Shown here: piece by piece, positions 1-6,644 of the stretch | How positions within the stretch are numbered: position 1 is the stretch's first letter | Layout: each line of letters opens with the position of its first letter | NCBI GenBank assembly: GCA_005888865.1 | Contig: VBCL01000073.1 | Location: forward strand, 1 to 9,796 | Reading direction: 5' to 3' | Source: Betaproteobacteria bacterium | GTDB lineage: Bacteria; Pseudomonadota; Gammaproteobacteria; Burkholderiales; Casimicrobiaceae | Length of the DNA: 9,796 nt | Made by a program: the position numbers and the translations under genes | The notes under the pieces: generated by a model | Database searches by the model: none | What the model saw: the letters and a program-made list of their open reading frames with translations, nothing else | Told to the model about the DNA's origin: nothing

Positions 1-120
1 AAGGTCGGCAAGACCGACGTCCGGCTCGAGGTCGAGCTCTCGTTCCTGCTGCTTCCGCTCAAGGGCCCGATCGAGCGGGCGATCGACAAGGAACTCGATA
101 CGCTATTCAAGAAGGCGTAG
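1..120 (+). CDS. Polyhydroxyalkanoic acid system family protein, C-terminal 39 residues (5' end outside window)
   Basis: The reading frame is open from base 1 and stops at TAG 118-120, giving 39 residues. The visible pattern is a short beta-type stretch (VRLEVELSFLLLPLKG) followed by an acidic/basic helix (PIERAIDKELDTLF). This matches, from memory, the end of the small (about 90 residue) PHA-granule-region proteins, whose C-terminus has the form 'hGfLL..hK..IE..I...LD.LF'. Members are encoded near phasins and PHA genes; no enzymatic role is established that I know of. The phasins further right support the assignment. The gene ends 2 bases before the stop codon of the convergent neighbour, so there is no room for a terminator between them. 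Only the C-terminus is seen, so the family call is moderate. Confidence 0.65.
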   Translation, partial: KVGKTDVRLEVELSFLLLPLKGPIERAIDKELDTLFKKA

Positions 121-122
121 GT

Positions 123-824
123 TCAGGGCTCCGGGAACGGGTCACTATCTCCGGCGAAGATCGCGTTCATCAACGCGGTCTCGCGGGTCTCGACCGTTGC
201 CAGGAATTCTGCGGCGCCGTCCATGCGGCGGAATGCGGCGAATCCCCGCTCGAGAAGATCCTGCAACGCGCCGAAACCCGCCAGGCGCGCCGGCTGTCGC
301 ATCGCCGCCAGCGCCGAACGGACCAGCGGCTTGCCGACGTAGCGGTCGAGCGCGTGTCCAACGGTCACGATGAGCGCAATCTGGCGTTCGCGCGATCGTC
401 TCTCGTCCTGCTCGCGGTAGGCCTCACAATAGGAAACGACCGACAGCGGCGTAGCTGGACCAAGTCGTTCGAGCAGCGCGCGATCGAGCTCGTGCGAAAG
501 GACCGAGAGTTCCATCGCGCCGGCGATCGTCGCAAGCACGCCTTCGGGCAACACCTTGCTCATGAGCGGAACCACGCGCGCGAGGTCCGCGTCGCGGCGC
601 GAAAAATCGCCAGGACCGTAGAGATCCGTGCCGAAGAATGCGATCGCCGCAGCGTAGCGCGGATCACGCGCGAGATCGGCATAGGTTCCGTTGAGCCTTC
701 TCGATTGCCACTGCGCGAGACGGTCGAGCGCGGCGGCAAGGGCGGGCGATGCGGCGCGCTGCTCGTGCAACGCGCGAGCGCGCTGCAGTTGGCGGATGAG
801 CTCTGTTTGGGCGGCGGTTTGCAC
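123..824 (-). CDS. FFLEELY-motif protein (uncharacterised)
   Basis: This 233-residue protein starts at a GTG (824-822). No in-frame start is available upstream before a stop at 857-855, so the GTG is the longest possible start. A GAGG-like ribosome site lies about 11 nt upstream, which is weak. Residues 63-70 read FFGTDLYG and are followed by DFSRRDAD (73-80) and a VVPLM stretch. This is the signature of proteins I know as 'FFLEELY motif protein', here with the core changed from FFLEELY to FFGTDLY. The N-terminal 40 residues are helical and charged; there is no signal peptide or membrane segment. The molecular role is unknown. The family is widespread in beta- and gammaproteobacteria, and here it sits beside a PHA-system gene. 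It is convergent with that gene and divergent from the Tat/GMC operon. No promoter could be confidently placed in front of it. Confidence 0.75.
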   Translation of the reverse strand: MQTAAQTELIRQLQRARALHEQRAASPALAAALDRLAQWQSRRLNGTYADLARDPRYAAAIAFFGTDLYGPGDFSRRDADLARVVPLMSKVLPEGVLATIAGAMELSVLSHELDRALLERLGPATPLSVVSYCEAYREQDERRSRERQIALIVTVGHALDRYVGKPLVRSALAAMRQPARLAGFGALQDLLERGFAAFRRMDGAAEFLATVETRETALMNAIFAGDSDPFPEP

Positions 825-980
825 GGCGCGGAAGGCCTCGTGAGAAGCGCAACGTTACACAGCGGTGGGTTTGGGCCAGATTAAGGGGCGCGAGGCGCTC
901 GGACGTCTGAATGATAGGAGACAACGCTGCGGCGCGCCCGCTTCAATCTCGACCCCGCCTATGCAGCTCCGACCCACCGT

Positions 981-1014
981 TTAGATTGTTTTGTCTAACC
1001 GCGCGGGCTAGAGT
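981..1014 (+). promoter_or_regulatory. Promoter with 18-bp dyad TTAG-N10-CTAA, upstream of the Tat/GMC pair (site 1)
   Basis: The dyad occupies 981-998 (TTAGATTGTTTTGTCTAA). With flanks the arms read CGTTTAGA / TCTAACCG, one mismatch over 8 bp. Ten bases later comes a -10-like TAGAGT (1009-1014), with TTGTTT (986-991) 17 bp before it as a plausible -35, so the dyad would cover the -35. The start GTG 1054 lies 39 nt after the -10. The same dyad-to-hexamer spacing recurs at 3255-3288 and, on the other strand, at 9158-9125. It sits in the 825-1053 divergent gap; the rest of that gap shows nothing else I can name. Confidence 0.65.
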
Positions 1015-1053
1015 GCCTCGCAGTCACGGCGTTCGCCGCGTGGCTTCGTCATC

Positions 1054-1602
1054 GTGTCGAACTCCGCCCCGCCCGCGTTTCGCGTCGGCCGCCGCACCTT
1101 TCTCAAGGCCGGCGTCGCGGGCGGCGCGGCGCTGTTGCTGGCGCGCTGGCTGTATACGTCGACGAGCGCGTCGCCGCAACCGCCGCACTCCGCTCTCGAT
1201 GCCGCGGCGCGAACGATCATGGCCGCGATCATTCCCGTGCTGCTGGACGGCGCCTTGCCGACGGGAGCCGACCCGGCGACGGCACGCGCCGAGACGCTCG
1301 TCGCGGTCGAGCAGGCGATCGCCGGCCTTCCGCCCGCGGTCCGGGAAGAGTTGGCCGAATTGTTCTCGCTGCTCGCGTTTGCGCCAACGCGCTGCCTCCT
1401 CGCCGGCGTCTGGTCGCCCTGGTCCGAGGTCTCGACGGACGCGATCGCGGGGTTTCTCGCGCGCTGGCGCGACAGTCGCTTCACCCTCCTGCGCTCGGCG
1501 TACGGCGCGCTGCATCAACTCGTGCTGGGGGCCTGGTACGCCCAGGAGCGGGCATGGCCGGCCATCGGCTATACCGGCCCGCCGAACCTTTCGGTGGGCT
1601 GA
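1054..1602 (+). CDS. Tat-signal small subunit paired with GMC oxidoreductase
   Basis: This 182-residue protein starts at GTG 1054, which lacks a clear Shine-Dalgarno sequence; the start is chosen because it gives a complete signal peptide. Residues 12-18 are GRRTFLK, a classic twin-arginine motif. A hydrophobic segment follows (AGVAGGAALLLARWLY) and then a small-residue stretch (TSTSAS) where cleavage is likely. The mature part is helical and alanine-rich with no cofactor motif visible. Its size and position resemble the small 'subunit 3'-type partners of periplasmic GMC dehydrogenases (gluconate, fructose or glucose dehydrogenase), which carry the Tat signal for a signal-less flavoprotein. 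The stop TGA 1600-1602 overlaps the next gene's ATG by one base, so the two are probably translationally coupled. A promoter lies at 981-1014. Naming it a small subunit is inference from context. Confidence 0.72.
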   Translation: MSNSAPPAFRVGRRTFLKAGVAGGAALLLARWLYTSTSASPQPPHSALDAAARTIMAAIIPVLLDGALPTGADPATARAETLVAVEQAIAGLPPAVREELAELFSLLAFAPTRCLLAGVWSPWSEVSTDAIAGFLARWRDSRFTLLRSAYGALHQLVLGAWYAQERAWPAIGYTGPPNLSVG

Positions 1603-3224
1603 TGGCCGATATTTTGCGTCAGTCGTCTTTGCCTGATCCTTTCCGCGCAGCCTCGAGTGCTGGATGGAAGGTGCTCGACGCATCGACTCTCACTGAGGAT
1701 CGCGACATCGAGGCGGACGTCGCCATCGTCGGCACCGGCGCCGGCGGAGGCACCGCCGCCGAGATCCTTTCGAGGGCCGGTCTCTCGGTGGTCATGATCG
1801 AGGAAGGGCCGCTCGCCACCTCGTCCAACTTTCGCATGCGTGAGGCCGATGCGTATCCGCAGCTCTACCAGGAGTCGGCCAGCCGCAAGACGAAGGACAA
1901 GGCGATCAACATCCTTCAAGGGCGCTGCGTCGGCGGCGGCACAACGGTCAACTGGACGTCGAGCTTCCGCACGCCGGTCGCCACGCTCGAGCACTGGGCC
2001 ACCGCATTCGGCCTCGCCGGGTTCGGCGCCGACGATCTCGCGCCGTGGTTCGATCGCATGGAGCGGCGTCTCGGCATCGCGCCGTGGCCGGTCGCACCCA
2101 ACAAGAACAACGACACGCTGCGCCGCGGCGCACAGGCGCTGGGAATCAGCGTCAGCGCGATCCGCCGCAACGTCAAGGGCTGCTGGAACATCGGCTATTG
2201 CGGCATGGGTTGTCCGACCAACGCCAAGCAGTCCATGCTGGTGACGACGATCCCCGCCGCGCTCGAGCGTGGAGCGATGCTGCTGACGCGCACGCGCGCG
2301 CTCAAGCTGGAGCACGTCAACGGCCGCGTCGGTGCGCTCGCCTGCGTCGGTCTCGACGCACGCGGGACCGATCCCACGCTGCGCCGAATCACGGTCCGCG
2401 CGAAAACGTTCATCGCGGCGGGTGGGGCCATCGGGACGCCGGCGCTTCTTCTTCGGAGCAACGTGTCCGATCCGCACGGCGTGGTGGGCAAGCGCACCTT
2501 CCTGCATCCGACCGTCGTGTCGGCGGCGCTGATGTCCGAGCGGGTCGACGGTTTCTCCGGCGCGCCACAGACGATCTATTCCGATCACTTCCTCGGGGAC
2601 GATCTGTCCGGGCCGATCGGCTACAAACTCGAGGTGCCGCCGATCCATCCTGTACTTGCGGCGATCACGCTCCCCGGCCACGGGGCCGCGCACGCGCGCT
2701 GGATGCGCGATCTGCCCCACATGCAGGTCATCATTGCACTCTTGCGCGACGGCTTCCACCCCGACAGCCCGGGCGGCACCGTCACGCTGCGCGGCGATGG
2801 CACGCCGCTACTGGACTATCCGCTCAACGCTTATTTCTGGGACGGCGCGCGGCGGGCGCTCGCGACGATGACGGAGATCCAGTTCGCGGCCGGCGCGAAA
2901 ACCGTCATGCCGGTGCATGCATCGGGGGTGACCTACACGCGCTGGCCCGATGCACGCGCAGGGCTCGCCGCGTTGACGCTCGCCCCGCTCGTGACACCGG
3001 TGGTCAGCGCGCACGTCATGGGCGGGTGTCCGATCGGCCCCGACGTCCGACGCGCCGCGGTCGACCCGAGCGGCCGGTATCATCACCTCGACAACCTTTA
3101 CGTGCTCGACGGTTCATTGTTTCCCACCAGCGTCGGCGCAAATCCGCAACTTTCGATCTATGCGATTACCGCGAAGCTCGCGAGCGGGCTCGTCACCATG
3201 CTCGGTCGCGGACCGTCCGGCTAA
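1602..3224 (+). CDS. GMC family FAD-dependent oxidoreductase, possibly an alcohol oxidase/dehydrogenase
   Basis: This 540-residue protein starts at ATG 1602, which shares its A with the preceding stop; an earlier in-frame start at 1554 would lie inside the upstream gene and is less likely. An FAD dinucleotide fold is visible: DVAIVGTGAGGG (Gly-rich loop about 44-50) ending in an acidic pair at 67-68. The second FAD-contact motif, GGGTTVNWTS, is near 111-120. Residues 194-204 hold Cys at 194, 200 and 204 (GYCGMGCP), seen in the long-chain-alcohol-oxidase-like branch of GMC enzymes. The C-terminal part has SAHVMGGCP (His471) and GANPQLS (Asn514), fitting the usual GMC His/Asn active-site pair, with the FAD-binding LDGSLFP between them. 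No signal peptide is present, so export would depend on the Tat partner. The substrate is not shown by sequence; a fatty alcohol would suit the neighbourhood. Confidence 0.88.
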   Translation: MADILRQSSLPDPFRAASSAGWKVLDASTLTEDRDIEADVAIVGTGAGGGTAAEILSRAGLSVVMIEEGPLATSSNFRMREADAYPQLYQESASRKTKDKAINILQGRCVGGGTTVNWTSSFRTPVATLEHWATAFGLAGFGADDLAPWFDRMERRLGIAPWPVAPNKNNDTLRRGAQALGISVSAIRRNVKGCWNIGYCGMGCPTNAKQSMLVTTIPAALERGAMLLTRTRALKLEHVNGRVGALACVGLDARGTDPTLRRITVRAKTFIAAGGAIGTPALLLRSNVSDPHGVVGKRTFLHPTVVSAALMSERVDGFSGAPQTIYSDHFLGDDLSGPIGYKLEVPPIHPVLAAITLPGHGAAHARWMRDLPHMQVIIALLRDGFHPDSPGGTVTLRGDGTPLLDYPLNAYFWDGARRALATMTEIQFAAGAKTVMPVHASGVTYTRWPDARAGLAALTLAPLVTPVVSAHVMGGCPIGPDVRRAAVDPSGRYHHLDNLYVLDGSLFPTSVGANPQLSIYAITAKLASGLVTMLGRGPSG

Positions 3225-3254
3225 ATGCTTCGACCCCACCGTGGCGCACCGCGA

Positions 3255-3288
3255 TTAGGCGGATTGCTCTAATGCTCCGCGCTACAGT
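3255..3288 (+). promoter_or_regulatory. Promoter with dyad TTAG-N10-CTAA, upstream of phasin 1 (site 2)
   Basis: The dyad lies at 3255-3272 (TTAGGCGGATTGCTCTAA); extending each arm by one base gives ATTAG/CTAAT. Ten bases later comes TACAGT (3283-3288) as a -10 element, in the context GCTACAGTG, very like GCTAGAGTG at site 1. The phasin ATG 3325 is 36 nt downstream. No good -35 is present at the usual spacing (3260-3265 is CGGATT), so transcription probably depends on whatever binds the dyad, or on an unusual sigma factor. The site lies just after the GMC stop, giving phasin 1 its own promoter. Confidence 0.62.
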
Positions 3289-3311
3289 GAGCGTGTAGTT
3301 CAAATCTCACC

Positions 3312-3317
3312 AAGGAG
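3312..3317 (+). promoter_or_regulatory. Ribosome binding site AAGGAG that decides the phasin 1 start
   Basis: AAGGAG lies only 1 nt before the ATG at 3319 but 7 nt before the in-frame ATG at 3325. The second ATG therefore has normal spacing and is preferred. This also makes the N-terminus MLK..., the same as phasin 2. Confidence 0.75.
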
Positions 3318-3324
3318 CATGAAC

Positions 3325-3750
3325 ATGCTGAAGCAAGTTGCGGGCAACCTCAACGCCAACCGTGTCGCCGACGCTGCACTCGCCGCGTCCCGCCAGGTCT
3401 GGCTCGCTGGACTCGGGGCCGCGATCGTCACGCGCGAATGGGCGCGCAGCGACGCCGGTCATGCGTTTCGCACGCTCGTCAAGGAAGGTCAAGGCGTGGA
3501 AAAACGCGCCATTCGCGTGATCGGCCGGCAAGTCGATTCGTCGCTCGCCCTCGCGACCACCACCTGGAACAAGGCACGCCATACTGCACTCTCGACCGTC
3601 AACGGACTGGTCGACGCGGCTGCGGTGGCACTGCCCAAGCTCAAGGCGCCGTCCGTGCCTGCGAGCAAGTCGGCTGCAAAGCCCCGTAAAGCGGCGCGTG
3701 CAAAGCCGCGCCAAGCGCGGCGAGTCAAGCGCTCTGTGAGGAAAGTGTAA
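3325..3750 (+). CDS. Phasin family protein (PhaF/PhaI type) with basic C-terminal tail
   Basis: This 141-residue protein would coat storage granules. Residues 22-32 (SRQVWLAGLGA) match the conserved start of PhaF/PhaI-type phasins ('R+vWLAgLGA'). An amphipathic helical region follows to about 100 (WNKARHTALSTVNGLV). From 115 to 141 the chain is highly basic, with 13 Lys/Arg in 27 residues and AAKP/ARAKP-like units. This recalls the histone-H1-like AAKP tail of PhaF, which binds DNA and helps distribute granules in Pseudomonas. The protein is short for a PhaF and its middle is less typical than that of phasin 2. It has its own dyad promoter (3255-3288) and a strong ribosome site. DNA binding is inference from tail composition. 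Confidence 0.8.
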   Translation: MLKQVAGNLNANRVADAALAASRQVWLAGLGAAIVTREWARSDAGHAFRTLVKEGQGVEKRAIRVIGRQVDSSLALATTTWNKARHTALSTVNGLVDAAAVALPKLKAPSVPASKSAAKPRKAARAKPRQARRVKRSVRKV

Positions 3751-3805
3751 GACGAACGTGGTGTAAGATCGCCGGGAAGAATTGCACGACAACGAGAGGA
3801 GCGCC

Positions 3806-5113
3806 ATGCCGGGAGGGGCATCGCCCCGGGCCGCGAGAACCACGCGGGTCCGGAAACGGCGGTCGACCCGCGCCCGCATTGGCCTCGCTCTCGCGGGCGG
3901 CGGCCCGCTCGGCGGAATTTACGAGGTCGGCGCGCTGCTCGCGCTGGCCGAGTCGCTTCAAGGTGTCGACCTCAACAACCTCGACGTCTACGTCGGTGTA
4001 TCGTCGGGGGGCTTCGTCGCCGCTGCGCTGGCGAACGGCATTTCGCCGGCGCAGATGTACCGGCTGTTCATCGCGGAGGGTCGCGACGCGGCGTTGGCAC
4101 CGGGACTGTTCCTGCGCCCAGCGTTCTCCGAGTTCTGGCGTCGCGCGCTCTCGGTTCCGCGTCTGGCGGCCTCGGCCGCCTCCGAATTCCTGCACGCTCC
4201 GTTGCGTCAGGGAGCGCTTGGCTCGTTCGCGACGCTCGGGCGCGCCGTGCCCACCGGATTGTTCGATCAACGCGCGATCCACGCCTTTCTGGCGCGACTG
4301 TTCGCCACATGCGGGCGCAGCAACGAGTTCCGGCACCTCCGGCACAAACTCTTTCTGGTTGCGACCAATCTCGACAGTGGCGCATCGGTGACCTTCGGAA
4401 CACCGGGTTTCGACCACGTCCCGATCGACAAGGCGATTGCCGCGTCCGCGGCGCTGCCGGGGCTGTTTCCTCCGGTCGAGATCGACGGCGAACACTACGT
4501 GGATGGTGCGCTCAACAAGACGCTTCATGCCTCGGTCGCGCTCGATCAGGGCGTCGAGCTGCTGTTTTGTGTGAATCCGCTCGTGCCGTTCGATGCCAAT
4601 GCCGCGGCGCGTCGCCGGCGGCTGACCGTCGAGAAGATCAATCACGGCGGCCTGCCGCTCGTGCTCGCGCAGACATTCCGGGCGATCATCCATTCGCGGA
4701 TGAAAGTGGGGATGGAGAAATACCGGCAGCAGTATCCCGACGCTGACATCCTGCTCTTCGAGCCGGAGCGCGAGGACGCCGACATGTTCTTCGCCAATAT
4801 CTTCAGCTACACCCACCGGGCGAGTCTGTGCGAGAGTGCCTATCGGAACACGAGACGGCGCTTATTCGAGCAACGCCACACGCTCGCGGCGCTGCTTGCC
4901 CGGCACGGCATCAGTCTCGACCTCGCGAAGCTCGAGCAGACGAACCGTCCAATTACGCTCGCTCTCACCGATCCGAGGCCGCTGTTCATCGGCACGCCCA
5001 ACGTGAAAGGCACGGCACGAGCGCTCGCGCGCACGCTCGATGCCCTCGAGCTGTGGCTTCACCATGATCCGGCAGAGGGCCGTGCCGAGCGACCGCGCGC
5101 CGCGCTCGCGTAG
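3806..5113 (+). CDS. Patatin-like phospholipase/acyl hydrolase
   Basis: This 435-residue protein starts at ATG 3806, preceded by GAGAGGAG with a 4-nt gap; a TTG at 3782 would give 8 more residues but lies upstream of that ribosome site. Residues 25-37 (IGLALAGGGPLGG) form the Gly-rich oxyanion loop. GVSSG (64-68) supplies the nucleophile Ser66, and VDGAL (Asp233) supplies the second member of the Ser-Asp dyad. All elements of an active patatin fold are present. The C-terminal 170 residues form a charged helical extension typical of the longer bacterial members. There is no signal peptide, so it is probably cytoplasmic and could act on membrane or granule lipids. It follows phasin 1 by 55 bases; TAAGAT (3764-3769) is a possible -10 but no -35 was found. 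The substrate is unproven. Confidence 0.88.
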   Translation: MPGGASPRAARTTRVRKRRSTRARIGLALAGGGPLGGIYEVGALLALAESLQGVDLNNLDVYVGVSSGGFVAAALANGISPAQMYRLFIAEGRDAALAPGLFLRPAFSEFWRRALSVPRLAASAASEFLHAPLRQGALGSFATLGRAVPTGLFDQRAIHAFLARLFATCGRSNEFRHLRHKLFLVATNLDSGASVTFGTPGFDHVPIDKAIAASAALPGLFPPVEIDGEHYVDGALNKTLHASVALDQGVELLFCVNPLVPFDANAAARRRRLTVEKINHGGLPLVLAQTFRAIIHSRMKVGMEKYRQQYPDADILLFEPEREDADMFFANIFSYTHRASLCESAYRNTRRRLFEQRHTLAALLARHGISLDLAKLEQTNRPITLALTDPRPLFIGTPNVKGTARALARTLDALELWLHHDPAEGRAERPRAALA

Positions 5114-5134
5114 ACCGCGCGCCCCGTCCGAACC

Positions 5135-5140
5135 TACAAT
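5135..5140 (+). promoter_or_regulatory. Possible -10 element for the TetR gene
   Basis: TACAAT lies 27 nt before the TetR ATG, in the 54-nt gap after the patatin stop. No convincing -35 and no TTAG-N10-CTAA dyad precede it. A T-rich stretch follows (5144-5154). No strong Shine-Dalgarno sequence is seen before ATG 5168. Confidence 0.35.
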
Positions 5141-5167
5141 CCTGTTTTTCTCTTAACCTCGGGCCCC

Positions 5168-5812
5168 ATGGCGGAGCGCAAACGCCCGCGGCGCACGCGC
5201 GAACGCATCCTGGAGACGGCGCTTCTGCTCTTCAACCGTCTGGGCGAGCCGCATGTCACGACCGCGGACATCGCCATCGAGATGGAGATCAGTCCCGGGA
5301 ATCTGTACTACCACTTCCGGAACAAGGATCAGATCATCGCCGAGCTTTTCGCCGCGTTCGAACGGCGACTCGACGGCCTGCTGACCCTGCCGCAGAAGCG
5401 CCACGCGGGCGTCGAGGATCTGTGGCTGCTGTTGCATCTCCTGTTCGAGGCCATGTGGGAACATCGCTTTCTGTTTCGCGACCTTGACGAGATCCTGTCG
5501 CGCAACCGCAAGCTCGCGTCGCGCTTCACCGCGATCCTGCGCCGTGGCGTGGGCACCGTGGTAGAGTTGTGCCGCGGAATGGTTGCGAGCGGCGCGATGC
5601 GCGCGTCCGAACGCGAGATCGGCGCGCTCGCCGACAACGTCGCTGTCGTTGCGACCTACTGGATCTCGTATCAGAAGATCTCTGCTGGCGAGCGCGCGGA
5701 AACAACGGTGAGTCTCGACCGCGCCGCGTACCAGGTCCTGTCGCTGATCGCGCCGTTCCTGCACGGTGAGGCCCGCGCGCTGCTCGACCGGTTGAGCCAA
5801 GACTATCTATAA
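5168..5812 (+). CDS. TetR/AcrR family transcriptional regulator
   Basis: This 214-residue protein has an N-terminal TetR helix-turn-helix at about 12-58. The recognition region reads TTADIAIEMEISPGNLYYHF, followed by the RNKDQIIAELF helix, all highly typical. The remaining 150 residues form the helical ligand/dimer domain with many aromatic and Leu residues (LLLHLLFEAMWEHRFLFRDL); it resembles the branch of TetR proteins with an all-helical repressor C-domain. The ligand is unknown; acyl-CoA or fatty acids would suit the neighbours. The TPR gene starts 23 bases later on the same strand, so the two probably form an operon. The start lacks a good ribosome site but is the only one that keeps the whole DNA-binding domain. 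It is a candidate binder of the three TTAG-N10-CTAA dyads; this is inference only, as its own promoter region lacks the dyad. Confidence 0.9.
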   Translation: MAERKRPRRTRERILETALLLFNRLGEPHVTTADIAIEMEISPGNLYYHFRNKDQIIAELFAAFERRLDGLLTLPQKRHAGVEDLWLLLHLLFEAMWEHRFLFRDLDEILSRNRKLASRFTAILRRGVGTVVELCRGMVASGAMRASEREIGALADNVAVVATYWISYQKISAGERAETTVSLDRAAYQVLSLIAPFLHGEARALLDRLSQDYL

Positions 5813-5835
5813 CAACTCTGCTGAAGAGGCGCCGC

Positions 5836-6612
5836 ATGGCGAAGCAATGGTTGAAATTCCCTCACGCTGACAAGGCCTATGCCTACGACGGCGCGGCGCT
5901 CAAAAAACACTGGGAGCGCCTTCACCGCGGCGACGGCGAGCCGTTTCCTAAGGACACCGCCGTCCAGGATGCCTGGCGCCACTATCATGCCGGCGAGTTC
6001 CAGCGGGCGGTCGAAGCCGGCACTGCGGCCGGAGGGCCCGGCGTCAATGCCGCGGTCAAGGCGCAGGCGATCTACGCCAACTACGTCGAGAAGGCGGAAA
6101 AGGCGAAGCTCTCGCTTTTCGAGGAGGCGGCGGCGTGGGCCGGCGAGCGCCGCAGTAGCGCGCCCAAGGATCCGAACGCGCACTACCTCTACGCCTATGC
6201 CCTCGGTCGTTACGGCCAAGGCATCTCGGTGGTCAAGGCGCTGGCGCAGGGATTCGGCGGCAAGATCAAGGATGCGTTGACCACCGCGCTCAAGCTCGCG
6301 CCCTCGCACGCCGATTCGCATATCGCGTACGGCGCGTATCAGGCCGAGGTGGTGAACAAGGTCGGCGGACTCGTCGCCGGCATGACCTACGGCGCGAAGA
6401 AGGACTCCGCGCTCGAGCACTTCCAGAAAGCGCTGAAGCTCAACCCCGATTCCGCGATCGCCCGCATCGAGTACGCCAACGGTTTGATCCTGCTCTTCGG
6501 CAAGGACAAGATCGAGGAGGCCACCAAGCTCTACGAGCAGGCCGCGAAGTGCAAGCCAATGGATGCGATGGAAAGACTCGACGTCGAAATGGCCCGATCC
6601 GAGTTGGAATAG
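5836..6612 (+). CDS. Tetratricopeptide-repeat protein, uncharacterised
   Basis: This 258-residue protein starts at ATG 5836 with AGAGG 7 nt upstream. Helical repeat pairs are visible, the clearest being SALEHFQKALKLNPDSAIARIEYANGL (about 193-219), then KIEEATKLYEQAAKCKP. An earlier pair is DPNAHYLYAYALGRYGQ...IKDALTTALKLAPSHADSHIAYG. This arrangement recalls bacterial relatives of the eukaryotic RMDN (regulator of microtubule dynamics) TPR proteins; that comparison is from memory and tentative. No signal peptide or membrane segment is seen, so it is likely a cytoplasmic protein-binding scaffold. It is cotranscribed with TetR by position and converges on the wax ester synthase gene, with 32 bases between the stops. 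Its function is unknown. Confidence 0.8.
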   Translation: MAKQWLKFPHADKAYAYDGAALKKHWERLHRGDGEPFPKDTAVQDAWRHYHAGEFQRAVEAGTAAGGPGVNAAVKAQAIYANYVEKAEKAKLSLFEEAAAWAGERRSSAPKDPNAHYLYAYALGRYGQGISVVKALAQGFGGKIKDALTTALKLAPSHADSHIAYGAYQAEVVNKVGGLVAGMTYGAKKDSALEHFQKALKLNPDSAIARIEYANGLILLFGKDKIEEATKLYEQAAKCKPMDAMERLDVEMARSELE

Positions 6613-6644
6613 CTCCGGACGGCCAAGCCTCGCAGCTCGCTGCC

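Noticed and set aside
2045..3298. 417-codon open frame on + overlapping the GMC gene
   Set aside because: Arg/His/Ala-rich low-complexity translation in an alternative frame of a well-supported gene; typical GC-rich artefact.
3669..3720. GGCGCG/CGCGCC hairpin near the end of phasin 1
   Set aside because: It lies in the Lys/Arg/Ala tail coding region, where such GC-rich complementarity is expected, and has no T-run.
3744..3769. Direct repeat GTGTAAGA at the phasin 1 stop and in the gap before patatin
   Set aside because: Only 8 bp, and one copy is explained by the phasin stop codon; probably chance.
3725..4816. 363-codon open frame on - opposite the patatin gene
   Set aside because: Shadow of the patatin gene; Arg/Glu-rich with no family motif, and it runs across the phasin end and the intergenic gap.
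6632..6643. GCAGC-TC-GCTGC inverted repeat between TPR and WS/DGAT stops as a bidirectional terminator
   Set aside because: Loop of only 2 nt and no T-run on either side; not a convincing intrinsic terminator.
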